This document shows positions 1 through 9,166 of a stretch of 44,216 bases of DNA, piece after piece. Both the position numbers and the translations under genes were made by a program. The stretch is taken from contig JAESTV010000210.1 of NCBI GenBank assembly GCA_016763475.1, positions 1 to 44,216 on the forward strand. Direction: 5' to 3'. Source of the DNA: Roseicyclus sp. Its GTDB lineage: Bacteria > Pseudomonadota > Alphaproteobacteria > Rhodobacterales > Rhodobacteraceae. The notes beneath the pieces are model-generated. The model did no database searches and was not told where the DNA came from. It saw only the letters and a list, made by a program, of their open reading frames with translations. Within the stretch, counting starts at the first letter, position 1; every line of letters begins with the position of its first letter.

Positions 1-29
1 GCCGCTTGCCCCGCCTCCTTGATGTTCAT
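1..29 (-). CDS. cueR: MerR-family copper regulator (CueR-like), N-terminus only
   Basis: Only nine codons are inside the window. They read MNIKEAGQA, which resembles the opening of the MerR/CueR helix-turn-helix (family pattern MNI-EAA-x-x-x-GV). The ATG at 29-27 overlaps the copA stop in an ATGA arrangement, so it would be translationally coupled to copA on the same mRNA. CueR-type proteins sense Cu(I) and underwind promoters with an over-long 19-bp spacer, and exactly such a promoter lies upstream of copA at 2301-2331, which supports the call. The rest of the gene is off the left edge, so the copper-binding cysteines cannot be checked. It is too short for the ORF track. Confidence 0.68.
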
Positions 30-2269
30 GTTGTCCTGCCAATCCGGCGCAACCGCAGGGCGTTCCCAAGGACCGAGACCGACGACAAAGCCATCGCTCC
101 GGCCGCAAATGCAGGGGACAACAGCAGCCCCAACCAGGGGAACAACGCCCCCGCCGCCACGGGGATCAACGCGGTGTTGTAGGCAAACGCCCAAACCAGG
201 TTCTGGCGGATGTTGGTCATGGTGCGTTTGGAGACATCCAGCGCCGTCACAACACCGATCAAATCCCCCGACATCAGCACCACATCAGCGCTTTCTATCG
301 CCACATCGGTGCCGGTCCCGATGGCAATCCCCACATCCGCATGGGCCAGCGCCGGGGCGTCGTTGATCCCGTCCCCCACAAAGGCAATACGTGCGCCGTC
401 TGCGCGCAGCTGGTCGAGGGCGGCCACTTTGCCATCTGGCAACACCTCTGCAATGACCACGTCCACCCCCAGCTCTGCCGCGATGGCCTCGGCGGTGGCG
501 CGTTTGTCGCCGGTGATCATCGCCACACGCAGGCCTTGCGCGTGTAACGCGGCGATGGCGCCGGCACTTGTGGGTTTCACCCGGTCCGCAACCGCGATCA
601 GCGCGGCGCCGCGGCCATCAATCGCGATATACAGCGCGCTATGGCCCCGTGCAGCATGGCTGGCGCCCGCTTGCGCAAAGGTGGCCACGTCCACCCCTTC
701 CCGCTCCATGAACCGGTCCGCCCCCACCAGCACCCATTGGCCCGCAACCCGTGCGCGGATGCCGTAGCCGGGCAGCGCCTCGATATCCTCAGCGGTTTGA
801 AGGTCTCCGTCAAAGGCGCGCAGGATTGCGCCGGCAATCGGGTGTTCGGAATGGGCCTCCACCGCAGCCGCAAGCGCCAGAACCCCTGCCCGCTCAAAGC
901 CATCTGCCAGCACCACGTCGGCGACCTCTGGCCGCCCCTCGGTGATGGTTCCGGTCTTGTCGAATGCCACCACATCAACCGAACCCAACCCCTGCAACGC
1001 ATCCCCCCTGCGGAACAAAACGCCAAGTTCCGCCGCGCGCCCGGTGCCAACCATGATTGACGTCGGCGTTGCCAAGCCCATCGCACAGGGACAGGCGATG
1101 ATCAGGACCGAAACCCCCGCCACCAACGCATAGGTCAGGGCCGGATCCGGGCCAATGGTCAGCCAGGTCAGGACCGTCAATGCGGTCACGACAATGACCA
1201 CCGGTACAAAATACATTGTCACCTTATCCACCAGCGCCCGAATCGGCAGCTTGGCACCCTGAGCGTCCTGCACCATGCGGATGATCTGGGCGAGCGTTGT
1301 GTCCCCCCCAACACGTGTGGCGCGGATTTGCAGCGCACCCGCGCCGTTGACAGTGCCGCCGGTGGTCGGATCACCAGGGGATTTGGTGACCGGCACAGGC
1401 TCCCCGGTGATCATGCTTTCGTCAATGTACGACGTGCCGGTTGTGACCACGCCATCAACCGGCACCCGTTCACCGGGGCGCAGGATCAGGATCTCGCCAA
1501 CGCCAATGTCTTCAATCTCCACGTCCTGCGCCGCGCCGTCACGCAGCACCCGTGCATGGCGCACCTGCAGGCCAACCAATGCACGGATGGCAGCACCTGT
1601 GCGGCCTTTGGCGCGCGCTTCCAACGCGCGGCCCAGAAGGATCAACGTGACGATCACCGCTGCCGCCTCAAAATACACCACGCGGGCTTCCTCGGGTAGT
1701 AACCCCGGCGCAAACGTGGCCAGTACCGAGAACCCAAAAGCAGCACTTGTGCCAAGCGCCACAAGGCTATTCATGTCCGGCGCACCTTTCAGCAGTGCTG
1801 GTATTCCAAGGAGGTAGAAGCCACGCCCAGGCCCCAGCAGCACCACGGAGGTCAGGACAAACTGGATCACCCAAGACGTCTGCAGACCGATACTCTGCTC
1901 AATCCACATGTGGAACCCGGGCACCAGATGTCCGCCCATCTCCAACACAATTACCGGCAGGCTTAACCCAGCCGCCCACCACATTCGGCTAAAGGCCACG
2001 CGGGCTTCTTCGGCTTTGTCAGGCCCTGCCTCCGGCATTGCCTCTGTCGAGATCACACGGGCCGGATACCCCGCCTGCGTGGACACATTGGCCAATTCCT
2101 CGGGGCTGACCTCATCCGCCTGAAACCACACTTGCGCGGTCTCGACAGCTAAATTTACGGTGACCTCATCTACCCCCGGAACGGCGGCCAGGGCACGCTC
2201 AACGCGCCCCACACAGGAGGCGCAAGTTAGGCCCTGAACGGACAGGCTGACGGATGTGGCGGCGGACAT
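26..2269 (-). CDS. copA: Copper-translocating P1B-type ATPase
   Basis: 747 aa inner-membrane Cu(I) exporter driven by ATP hydrolysis. One N-terminal heavy-metal-associated domain (about residues 8-70) carries the GLTCASC copper-binding motif; many CopA proteins have two, so this is a single-HMA form. The intramembrane CPC motif (IIACPCAMGLATP, about residue 393), the phosphorylation motif DKTGTITEG (about 436), the HP dipeptide in SEHPIAGAI and the hinge motif GDGINDAPAL (about 634) are all visible, with roughly eight membrane segments. The stop overlaps the start of a cueR-like gene. The promoter upstream is of the MerR/CueR kind, so induction by copper is likely. The CPC motif argues for Cu(I)/Ag(I) over Zn or Co. 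Confidence 0.95.
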   Translation of the reverse strand: MSAATSVSLSVQGLTCASCVGRVERALAAVPGVDEVTVNLAVETAQVWFQADEVSPEELANVSTQAGYPARVISTEAMPEAGPDKAEEARVAFSRMWWAAGLSLPVIVLEMGGHLVPGFHMWIEQSIGLQTSWVIQFVLTSVVLLGPGRGFYLLGIPALLKGAPDMNSLVALGTSAAFGFSVLATFAPGLLPEEARVVYFEAAAVIVTLILLGRALEARAKGRTGAAIRALVGLQVRHARVLRDGAAQDVEIEDIGVGEILILRPGERVPVDGVVTTGTSYIDESMITGEPVPVTKSPGDPTTGGTVNGAGALQIRATRVGGDTTLAQIIRMVQDAQGAKLPIRALVDKVTMYFVPVVIVVTALTVLTWLTIGPDPALTYALVAGVSVLIIACPCAMGLATPTSIMVGTGRAAELGVLFRRGDALQGLGSVDVVAFDKTGTITEGRPEVADVVLADGFERAGVLALAAAVEAHSEHPIAGAILRAFDGDLQTAEDIEALPGYGIRARVAGQWVLVGADRFMEREGVDVATFAQAGASHAARGHSALYIAIDGRGAALIAVADRVKPTSAGAIAALHAQGLRVAMITGDKRATAEAIAAELGVDVVIAEVLPDGKVAALDQLRADGARIAFVGDGINDAPALAHADVGIAIGTGTDVAIESADVVLMSGDLIGVVTALDVSKRTMTNIRQNLVWAFAYNTALIPVAAGALFPWLGLLLSPAFAAGAMALSSVSVLGNALRLRRIGRTT

Positions 2270-2300
2270 GGTGATGGACCTTATTTATCAATACATCTCC

Positions 2301-2331
2301 CATATAAGCCTTCCAGTCACTGGAAGCTCAA
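2301..2331 (-). promoter_or_regulatory. CueR/MerR-type promoter of copA
   Basis: On the minus strand the sequence reads TTGAGC, 19 bp, TATATG. The 19-bp spacer contains the dyad CTTCCAGTgACTGGAAG. MerR-family activators bind such a dyad inside an over-long 19-20 bp spacer, and the CTTCC..GGAAG arms match known CueR boxes. The -10 element ends about 32 bp upstream of the copA ATG. No other gene lies between. Confidence 0.85.
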
Positions 2332-2712
2332 GGGGTATGATCAAAAGACCCGAAACCATTTTTTGGGGGGCGGTAATAGCCTGATAAATTTCGGAAAACA
2401 GCATGTGACACCCTCCGACCCCGCCAAACTGGACGGTGAGAGCGGCCCTATGACCAAACCCAAAGCGCCCTTCCGGCAACAATCGGTGGCCGAGCATCGC
2501 GCCGGGTGCCGATGCCAATCGCCGCCGTTGTCGGTGCCATGTCAGCGCCGCTCAGCAGCGCGCCGGTCCCGGCAATCAGCGGTAAGTGACCCTTGGTCCG
2601 ATCATCGAAAAAATGCGCAATCTCGACACCGTCGGTGACTGTTTCCACGGCAGATCAGCCCTCTATTTAGGGGCCGCCGCCGCGGGCTGTTCGAAAATGT
2701 AATGTGTCTATT
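2332..2712. other. Gene-poor gap between copA promoter and kynU
   Basis: About 380 bases without a convincing gene. The track ORFs here (2363..2638 plus, 2448..2648 minus, 2288..2518 minus) are short, overlap each other and carry no motif I recognise. The minus-strand reading frame 2448..2648 opens with a protein-like stretch and then degrades, so a remnant of a lost gene is possible but unproven. The kynU transcript must end here. A weak GC-rich hairpin (CAGCCC..GGGCTG, around 2664-2690) is present, without a clear U tract. Confidence 0.4.
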
Positions 2713-3888
2713 TCAGGTGACTCGCTGGCGCGCCAGATATTGTGGCGTGTCCCACAGCCTGTCCCGCATTATCTCGGCCAAGATCGCCGCCGCCCCCGTC
2801 ACGTCTCCCTCATCCAGATAAAGCGGCGTGAACCCAAACCGCATGATGTCGGGGGCGCGGAAATCACCAATCACGCCGCGAGCGATAAGGGCCTGCATCG
2901 CGGCGTAACCGTTCTCGAAGTGGAATGACACCTGGCTCCCGCGTTGCGCCGGGTCTCGGGGGCTGGCGAGGGTCAGGTCGGGGCATGTCTTTTCAACCTC
3001 GGCGATGAACAGTTCGGACAGCCGGATGGAGGCCGCGCGCAGGTCATCCATGTCAACCTGGTCCCAAAGCTTCATCGCCTGCTCCAGCGCGGCCAGTTGG
3101 ATCACCGGCGGGGTGCCGATGCGCATCCGCTCAACACCTGCGCCGGGGCGATAGTCCCGATCGAAGGCAAACGGCGCCTCGTGCCCAAGCCACCCAGAAA
3201 GCGCCGGGTCGATGTCATCCACGATATCGGAGCGCACATAGATGAACGCTGGTGCGCCGGGTCCGCCATTGAGATATTTGTAGGTGCAGCCAACCGCGAA
3301 TTCGGCGTTCGACCCATCAATATCCACGGGAATCGCACCTGCGGAATGGGCGAGGTCCCAGATCATCACCGCCCCTGCCCCATGGGCTTTTGCGGTGATG
3401 GCATCCATGTCGTGGACGCGACCTGTCCGATAATCAACCTGCGTAATCAGGACGGCCGCAACCGAGTCGTCGATGGCATCCGCCACCTCTTCCGGGGCCA
3501 CAACCCGCAACTCGTGCCCGTGGTTCAGGTGCCTGATCAACCCTTCGGCCATATACAGATCAGTCGGGAAGTTGCCGCTGTCACTTAGCACAACCTTGCG
3601 GTCAGACCGCATTTGCAACGCCGCTGAAAGCGCCTGATAAACTTTTAGGGACAGAGTGTCCCCGGTCATCACCGAACCCTGAGGTGCCCCGATGAGCCGC
3701 CCGATCATATCCCCAACCCGCGACGGCTGCGCCATCCAGCCATCGACATTCCAGCCTTTGATCAGGTTTGCACCCCACTGCTCTATGATCATCGCCGCAA
3801 CCGTTTCGGCCACACCTTTGGGCAGTGGACCCAGAGAGTTTCCGTCGAGGTAAATCATCCCCTCGGGCAGCTCAAAACAATGCTTCAT
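2713..3888 (-). CDS. kynU: Kynureninase
   Basis: 391 aa cytoplasmic PLP enzyme that cleaves L-kynurenine to anthranilate and L-alanine. The N-terminal YLDGNSLGPLPKG segment and the CTYKYLNGGPGAPAF segment (PLP lysine near residue 203) are kynureninase hallmarks, and DLAHSAGAIP supplies the cofactor-binding aspartate. The ORF is open to 3921, but the ATG at 3888 is preferred: it follows the kynA stop by 8 bases, has GAGG six bases upstream, and gives a normal N-terminus. It is the last gene of the nine-gene operon and feeds anthranilate to the CoA ligase encoded three genes upstream. Confidence 0.95.
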   Translation of the reverse strand: MKHCFELPEGMIYLDGNSLGPLPKGVAETVAAMIIEQWGANLIKGWNVDGWMAQPSRVGDMIGRLIGAPQGSVMTGDTLSLKVYQALSAALQMRSDRKVVLSDSGNFPTDLYMAEGLIRHLNHGHELRVVAPEEVADAIDDSVAAVLITQVDYRTGRVHDMDAITAKAHGAGAVMIWDLAHSAGAIPVDIDGSNAEFAVGCTYKYLNGGPGAPAFIYVRSDIVDDIDPALSGWLGHEAPFAFDRDYRPGAGVERMRIGTPPVIQLAALEQAMKLWDQVDMDDLRAASIRLSELFIAEVEKTCPDLTLASPRDPAQRGSQVSFHFENGYAAMQALIARGVIGDFRAPDIMRFGFTPLYLDEGDVTGAAAILAEIMRDRLWDTPQYLARQRVT

Positions 3889-3896
3889 CGGCAGCC

Positions 3897-4730
3897 TCAC
3901 AACTGCCCCCGTACGTTCCACAACTCCGGGAACAACTCGACTTCCAGCATTCGCCGCAGATATTGCACGCCGGACGTGCCGCCAGTGCCGCGTTTGAAGC
4001 CGATGATGCGCTCCACGGTGGTGACGTGGTTGAAGCGCCAGCGGCGGAAATAATCTTCCAGATCAACCAGCTTTTCGGCCAACTCATACAATGTCCAATA
4101 GGTGCGCGGATCACGATAAACTACGGCCCAGGCATCCTCAATCTGCGCAACCGCCTTGTGGGGAGTGTTGCGGGGGCTTTGCGGCAGGTCCACGTGCAAA
4201 GCCGTGCCCAAATGCCCGATCGCCACGTCATAAAGCGACGGTCGCGTCAGTTCAGCCGCCAACATTGCGTGCAGGTCACGGCGATGTTCATGCACTTTCA
4301 TCATCGCAATATTGCGATTGCCGAGGATGTATTCGATCAAGCGATATTGGTGGGATTGGAAGCCGCTGGATTGGCCCAGATCCTCCCGGAAAGCGGTATA
4401 TTCCGACGGCGTCATCGTGCGCAGGACATCCCAGGCATTGTTGAGTTGCTCAAAAATCCGCGCCACACGGGTCAGCATCTTGAAAACCGGCGGGAAATCA
4501 GCGGCTTGTAATGCGGTTCGGGCGGCGTCCAACTCGTGTAACGCCAGCCGCATCCACAACTCAGACGTCTGATGCTGGATGATGAACAACATCTCATCAT
4601 GGGCATTCGATATTGGCTTGGATGCCCCCAGAATCGGATCAAGTGACAGGTAGTCACCGTAACTCATGGTGCCCTCAAACGACATGCGGGCGCCGTCTTT
4701 CTCGGGGTCGTTTTCGATGCCGGAACTCAT
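3897..4730 (-). CDS. kynA: Tryptophan 2,3-dioxygenase
   Basis: 277 aa haem dioxygenase that opens the indole ring of L-tryptophan to N-formylkynurenine. The segments [34 protein letters not shown] and [18 protein letters not shown], and the C-terminal [14 protein letters not shown], are those of bacterial TDO, and the length is typical. The ATG overlaps the ridA-like stop (ATGA), so translation is coupled. No formamidase gene (kynB) is visible in the window, so N-formylkynurenine must be hydrolysed by a protein encoded elsewhere or unrecognised here. Confidence 0.96.
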   Translation of the reverse strand: MSSGIENDPEKDGARMSFEGTMSYGDYLSLDPILGASKPISNAHDEMLFIIQHQTSELWMRLALHELDAARTALQAADFPPVFKMLTRVARIFEQLNNAWDVLRTMTPSEYTAFREDLGQSSGFQSHQYRLIEYILGNRNIAMMKVHEHRRDLHAMLAAELTRPSLYDVAIGHLGTALHVDLPQSPRNTPHKAVAQIEDAWAVVYRDPRTYWTLYELAEKLVDLEDYFRRWRFNHVTTVERIIGFKRGTGGTSGVQYLRRMLEVELFPELWNVRGQL

Positions 4731-5116
4731 GGGATTTTCGCCGTTGCTTCAATCTCCACCAAAGCCTCATCCTCGATCAGGCCCGCCACCACAACCACGG
4801 ACATCGCCGGGAAGTGGCGCCCAAACGTGGCGCGATAGGCCTGCCCAACGTCCCGTTGTTTGGCCATGTATTCCGCCTTGTCGGTGATGAACCACGTCAG
4901 GCGGGTGACATGTTCCGCGCGGCCCCCGGCGGCTTCGACAACCGCCACGATATTGGCCAGGGTTTGTTCAAGCTGGCCAACAAAATCATGGGCCTCAAAC
5001 ACCTGATCGCCGGTCCAGCCGATTTGCCCGCCGACGTACAACGTGCCGTCAGGCGCAAGCATGCCGTTGGCGTAACCTTTGGCGGCCTTCCAGCCGTCGG
5101 GTTGGATGATCTTCAT
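4727..5116 (-). CDS. RidA-family (YjgF/YER057c/UK114) protein
   Basis: 129 aa. The family folds as a trimeric chorismate-mutase-like barrel and hydrolyses enamine/imine intermediates, releasing ammonia. Visible family features are [16 protein letters not shown], the [25 protein letters not shown] core and a C-terminal [12 protein letters not shown], where a glutamate sits near the usual active-site position. I could not confirm the canonical arginine of true RidA, so it may be a subfamily with a different substrate. It overlaps both neighbours by 4 bp (CoA ligase before, kynA after), which ties it to anthranilate or kynurenine catabolism. I infer that it hydrolyses an enamine formed when the aminobenzoyl ring is dearomatised. 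Confidence 0.85.
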   Translation of the reverse strand: MKIIQPDGWKAAKGYANGMLAPDGTLYVGGQIGWTGDQVFEAHDFVGQLEQTLANIVAVVEAAGGRAEHVTRLTWFITDKAEYMAKQRDVGQAYRATFGRHFPAMSVVVVAGLIEDEALVEIEATAKIP

Positions 5117-6720
5117 GGCGTGCCTCCCGGCGTCAGACGGAAACGTTGGATCTTGCCGGTCTGGGTTTTGGGTAAACTGTCGCAGAACACAACACTGCGG
5201 GGATATTTGTACGGGGCAATTACCGCCTTCACATGGTCTTGCAGGGCTTTGGCATTACCTGTGCAATTGTCATTCAAAACCACATGGGCCTCAACAATAT
5301 GGCCACGCGCGTCGTCCGGTGCGGCGATGACGGCACATTCCGCGACGTCTGAATGGGCCAGCAACGCGGCCTCCACCTCTGGGCCGGCGATGTTGTAGCC
5401 GCCCGAAATAATCATATCATCGTTGCGCGCAGAAAAATGGAAATAGCCGTCCTCGTCACGCCAGAAGGTATCGCCGGAGATATTCCAGCCATCTTGCACG
5501 TACTGCGCTTGTTTCTCACCAAACAAATACCGGCAGCCGGTTGGGCCGCGCACCGCCATCCGCCCCATTTCGCCCGCCGCCGCCTCAGACCCATCCTCGG
5601 CCAACACCTTGGCCTGGTAACCGGCCACCGGTTTGCCGGTACACGCGGGGCGGTGGTCGTCGAAACGGTTGGACACGAAGATATGCAGCATTTCGGTGGC
5701 GCCGATCCCGTCGAGCATTGGCTTGCCGGTCTTGGCGATCCATTCATCGTACACCGGCGCAGGCAGAGTTTCCCCGGCGCTGACGGCGGCACGAAGGCTG
5801 GACAGGTCGGCACCATCATCCATCGCTCGCAACATCACCCGGTAAGCGGTGGGGGCGGTGAAACAAACGGTGGCTTTGTATTGCTCAATTATCTTTATCA
5901 GATTGGGAGGGGAGGCATTTTCCAGCAACGTCGCCGTGGCCCCAAACCGCAGCGGGAAGATCGCAAGCCCCCCAAGGCCGAAGGTGAACGCAAGTGGCGG
6001 CGAGCCGACAAATACGTCGTCTGATGTCACGCCCAGAACCTCTGACGCGTAGCCGTCCGCGATGATCAGCAGATCCCGGTGGAAATGCATCGTGACCTTG
6101 GGCTCTCCGGTCGAGCCGGAGGTGAAGCCAAGCAAAGCCACATCGTCCTGTGCGGTCTGGATCGCGTCGAAGCGGACCGGCTTTTCCAGCGCCAACCGGT
6201 CCAACTCCGCATCGTGGTTCGAGGTGCCGTCAAAGCTGATGACCCGAGCGTCGCGGCCCTCAACCGCAGCTTCCATCTCTTCCATCAGGCGCGCATCACA
6301 CAGGGCAAATTGCACCTCCGCCTTGTCGAGGTATGTGCCCAGTTCACCCGCCCGCAGCATCGGCATCGTGTTGATCACAACTGCGCCCACTTTTGTCGCG
6401 GCCAGCCAACACGCCACCATTGCGGGGTTGTTTGCGGAGCGAATAAGCACACGATTTCCGGGCCTTACGCCGATATCTTCAACCAGCGCGTGAGCAAGCC
6501 TGTTGGTCCAGTCCGTCAGCTCCTTATAGGTTCGCCTGCGCCCATTCCCGATCAACGCTGTGTAATCGCCGAAGCCGCGCGTGACCATGGCATCGGTCAA
6601 TTCAGCGCCTGCATTCAGACGCTCGGGATAGTCGAACTGGTCCAGCAACAGGTCTGGCCAATCGGCTTCGGGCGGCAGGTTATCCCGTGTGAAGGTATCT
6701 TCATGGGCTGACGGAAACAT
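5113..6720 (-). CDS. 2-aminobenzoate (anthranilate)-CoA ligase, AMP-forming
   Basis: 535 aa member of the ANL superfamily, benzoate-CoA ligase branch. The P-loop-like motif LLGFTSGSTGEPKV is near residue 200. The GATEM motif, the DGWNISGDTFWRDEDGYF core and the hinge region SARNDDMIISGGYNIAGPEVE follow, and the catalytic lysine is in LPKTQTGKIQR near the C-terminus. The track ORF extends to 6861, but the ATG at 6720 is chosen: it begins MFPSAHEDTF, lies 4 bases after the acyl-CoA dehydrogenase stop, and the extra 47 residues look non-coding. The substrate is inferred from the operon, since kynureninase produces anthranilate and the fused monooxygenase uses its CoA ester. Benzoate or another hydroxy/aminobenzoate is the alternative. 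Confidence 0.88.
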   Translation of the reverse strand: MFPSAHEDTFTRDNLPPEADWPDLLLDQFDYPERLNAGAELTDAMVTRGFGDYTALIGNGRRRTYKELTDWTNRLAHALVEDIGVRPGNRVLIRSANNPAMVACWLAATKVGAVVINTMPMLRAGELGTYLDKAEVQFALCDARLMEEMEAAVEGRDARVISFDGTSNHDAELDRLALEKPVRFDAIQTAQDDVALLGFTSGSTGEPKVTMHFHRDLLIIADGYASEVLGVTSDDVFVGSPPLAFTFGLGGLAIFPLRFGATATLLENASPPNLIKIIEQYKATVCFTAPTAYRVMLRAMDDGADLSSLRAAVSAGETLPAPVYDEWIAKTGKPMLDGIGATEMLHIFVSNRFDDHRPACTGKPVAGYQAKVLAEDGSEAAAGEMGRMAVRGPTGCRYLFGEKQAQYVQDGWNISGDTFWRDEDGYFHFSARNDDMIISGGYNIAGPEVEAALLAHSDVAECAVIAAPDDARGHIVEAHVVLNDNCTGNAKALQDHVKAVIAPYKYPRSVVFCDSLPKTQTGKIQRFRLTPGGTP

Positions 6721-6724
6721 GGGC

Positions 6725-7903
6725 CTATCCCCCCTTGTGGGCGTTGAGAACCTGGCGCGCGATGATGATTTTCTGCACGTCACTTGCGCCCTCATAGATC
6801 CGGAGCGCCCGGATTTCGCGGTAAAGCCGCTCCACCACTTGCCCCGTGCGCACCCCGTCACCGCCGTGCAACTGCACCGCCTTGTCGATGATGACCTGCG
6901 CCTGTTCCGTGGCGAACAGCTTGGCCATCGCGGCTTCCCGCGTGACCCTCGGCGCGCCGGTGTCTTTGGTCCAGGCCGCCCGGTAGATCAACAAGGCGGC
7001 GGCGTCGATATCTGTCGCCATTTCAGCGATATGCCCTTGAACCAACTGCATGTCCGCCAACTTCGCGCCTTGCACCTCGCGGGTGTTGACCCGCACAAGG
7101 GCCTCGTCCAACGCCCGCCGCGCAAAGCCCAATGCCGCCGCTGCCACCGTTGTGCGGAACACGTCCAGCACCGACATCGCCACCCGAAACCCCTGCCCCG
7201 GCGCGCCCAACATGGCGCTGGCAGGCACCCGCACGGCGTCAAAACGGAGCCGCGCCAACGGGTGTGGCGCGATAACCTGCAAGCGTTCGGCCACAACAAG
7301 GCCCGGAGTGTCCGCGGCCACGATGAAGGCCGACAGGCCCTTGGCGCCGGGCGCCTCACCGGTGCGGGCAAAGACCGTATACACATCCGCAATCCCGCCG
7401 TTGGATATCCACGTCTTTTCGCCATCCAGCACGTAGGAATCGCCGTCTCGCGTCGCGGTCATTGTGGAGTTTGCAACGTCTGAACCGGATTGAGGCTCGG
7501 TCAACGCAAAGCCACTGATCATCTGCCCGGAGCGGGTCAGCGGCAACCATTCGGCCTTCTGCGCCTCAGTTCCAAACAGGGAAATCGCAGCAGTTCCAAG
7601 GCCCTGCATGGCGAAACTAAAGTCAGCCAAGCCATCGTGGCGCGCCAACACCTCACGGGTCAGGCACAGGGTCCGCACGTCCAATGGGTTACCGGCGGAT
7701 GTGTTACTGACTGATGTGTCACTGGCGGTCACCACCAATAACCCGGCGTCGCCCATGCCAGCGACCAAAGCCCGGCACGCCGCGTCGGGGTCGGAGTGAT
7801 CCACTGCGCCCAGATTGGCACCGGCCCAGTCTTCCACACGGGCGGCCCATTTGCGGTGGTGATCCTCAAGAAACGGCCAGTTCAGGTAAGTTTGGTCAGC
7901 CAT
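6725..7903 (-). CDS. Acyl-CoA dehydrogenase
   Basis: 392 aa FAD enzyme of the beta-oxidation type. It shows [24 protein letters not shown] and KTWISNGG for flavin binding, [34 protein letters not shown] at the C-terminus, and the catalytic glutamate of YEGASDVQ near residue 371. The start overlaps the hydratase stop by one base (TGATG). In this operon it probably dehydrogenates an alicyclic or ring-opened CoA ester formed after 2-aminobenzoyl-CoA is reduced; the exact substrate cannot be read from sequence. Confidence 0.92.
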   Translation of the reverse strand: MADQTYLNWPFLEDHHRKWAARVEDWAGANLGAVDHSDPDAACRALVAGMGDAGLLVVTASDTSVSNTSAGNPLDVRTLCLTREVLARHDGLADFSFAMQGLGTAAISLFGTEAQKAEWLPLTRSGQMISGFALTEPQSGSDVANSTMTATRDGDSYVLDGEKTWISNGGIADVYTVFARTGEAPGAKGLSAFIVAADTPGLVVAERLQVIAPHPLARLRFDAVRVPASAMLGAPGQGFRVAMSVLDVFRTTVAAAALGFARRALDEALVRVNTREVQGAKLADMQLVQGHIAEMATDIDAAALLIYRAAWTKDTGAPRVTREAAMAKLFATEQAQVIIDKAVQLHGGDGVRTGQVVERLYREIRALRIYEGASDVQKIIIARQVLNAHKGG

Positions 7904-8703
7904 CAGTCACCCTCGAACACGGGGCGTTCTTTGGCAACAAATGCCTCATACGCCCGTCTGAAATCGTTGCCTTGCATACAGATTGCCTGCGCCTGCGCCT
8001 CGGCCTCAATGGCCATATCCAGGCTCATGGACCATTCCTGCGCCAACATCGTCTTGGTCATTGAATTGGCAAAACCGGGGCCATCCGCGATGCGGGTGGC
8101 CATCTCTGTTGCCGCCGCTTCCAACTCCACCCCTGTAACCAGGCGATTGAAAAAGCCCCACCGCTCCCCTTCTTCCCCTCCCAGAGACCGGCCCAGGTAC
8201 AGCAATTCAGCCGCGCGGCCCTGGCCGACAATACGCGGCAGCATCGCACAGGCGCCCATGTCACAGCCCGCAAGGCCGACGCGGTTAAACAGGAACGCAA
8301 CCTTCGCCTCCGGCGTGCCGATACGCAGGTCGCTGGCCATGGCAATGATCGCCCCGGCGCCGGCGCAGATACCGTCCACAGCGGCGATGATCGGTGTGCC
8401 GCAACCCACCATCGCCTTTACCAGATCGCCGGTCATCCGAGTGAAGGCCAACAGCTCTTTCATCGTCATCTTCGTGAGGGGGCCAATAATGTCATGGACA
8501 TCGCCACCGGAGCTGAAATTGCCGCCATTGGGTCCGAACACCACGGCCCGTACGTCATCATCGTAGGCCAGGTCCCGGAACCAGTCGCGCAGCTCCGCAT
8601 AGCTTTCAAAGGTCAGTGGGTTTTTGCGATCTGGCCGGTCAAGGGACACCCGCGCGATGCCGTTTGCAATGTCACACCGGAAATGTTGCACATCAGTTCG
8701 CAT
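7903..8703 (-). CDS. Enoyl-CoA hydratase/isomerase family protein
   Basis: 266 aa crotonase-fold enzyme. The oxyanion-hole segments are [17 protein letters not shown] and [23 protein letters not shown], and [16 protein letters not shown] follows. The track ORF runs to 8781, but the ATG at 8703 ([15 protein letters not shown]) fits the family N-terminus and overlaps the end of marR by 11 bases. It is expected to hydrate, isomerise or hydrolyse a CoA ester in the lower 2-aminobenzoyl-CoA pathway. A ring-cleaving hydrolase role is possible because no other ring-opening enzyme is seen in the operon. Confidence 0.9.
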   Translation of the reverse strand: MRTDVQHFRCDIANGIARVSLDRPDRKNPLTFESYAELRDWFRDLAYDDDVRAVVFGPNGGNFSSGGDVHDIIGPLTKMTMKELLAFTRMTGDLVKAMVGCGTPIIAAVDGICAGAGAIIAMASDLRIGTPEAKVAFLFNRVGLAGCDMGACAMLPRIVGQGRAAELLYLGRSLGGEEGERWGFFNRLVTGVELEAAATEMATRIADGPGFANSMTKTMLAQEWSMSLDMAIEAEAQAQAICMQGNDFRRAYEAFVAKERPVFEGD

Positions 8704-9166
8704 GGTCAGCCTCCAGATGGTCTGTAATGTTGTCCAGCTGCGCCGCAAGTGCGGCGATATCAGCCTCATCAATGCCGCCAAGCATCGTGTTCAACCAGCC
8801 CTCATGGGCTTGCGCCAGCCGCTCAAACGCGGTGATGCCCGCAGGTGTCAACCGCGCCAGTTGCGCCCGCCGGTCCCCCGGAACCGCCACACGGATCACC
8901 TGTCCGTCTTCCACCAGCCGGTCCACAATCCCGGTAACATTCCCGTTCGAGACCTTTAGCAACCCACTGATCTGGCTCATCTTCAGGCCCTTGGAGTGGC
9001 GGAAAAGCGCACTCATCACATCAAACCGCGGCAGGGTGGTCGCGGAGTCTTCGCGCAGGCGGCGGCGGATCTCGGCCTCGATTGCGCTTTGTGCCTTGAG
9101 CAGTTTCAACCACAGGCGAAGACGATCTTTTGAGATGTCGCCACTTGGGGTGGCGTCGGGGATCAT
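8693..9166 (-). CDS. MarR-family transcriptional regulator
   Basis: 157 aa winged-helix repressor. The recognition region reads [33 protein letters not shown], followed by the wing [18 protein letters not shown] and C-terminal dimerisation helices. It lies inside the operon between the SDR (4-bp overlap) and the hydratase (11-bp overlap), so it is co-expressed with the catabolic genes. MarR proteins of CoA-dependent aromatic pathways usually respond to the aryl-CoA intermediate, so 2-aminobenzoyl-CoA is the likely ligand by inference. The inverted repeat at 12245-12268 is its best operator candidate. Confidence 0.9.
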   Translation of the reverse strand: MIPDATPSGDISKDRLRLWLKLLKAQSAIEAEIRRRLREDSATTLPRFDVMSALFRHSKGLKMSQISGLLKVSNGNVTGIVDRLVEDGQVIRVAVPGDRRAQLARLTPAGITAFERLAQAHEGWLNTMLGGIDEADIAALAAQLDNITDHLEADHAN

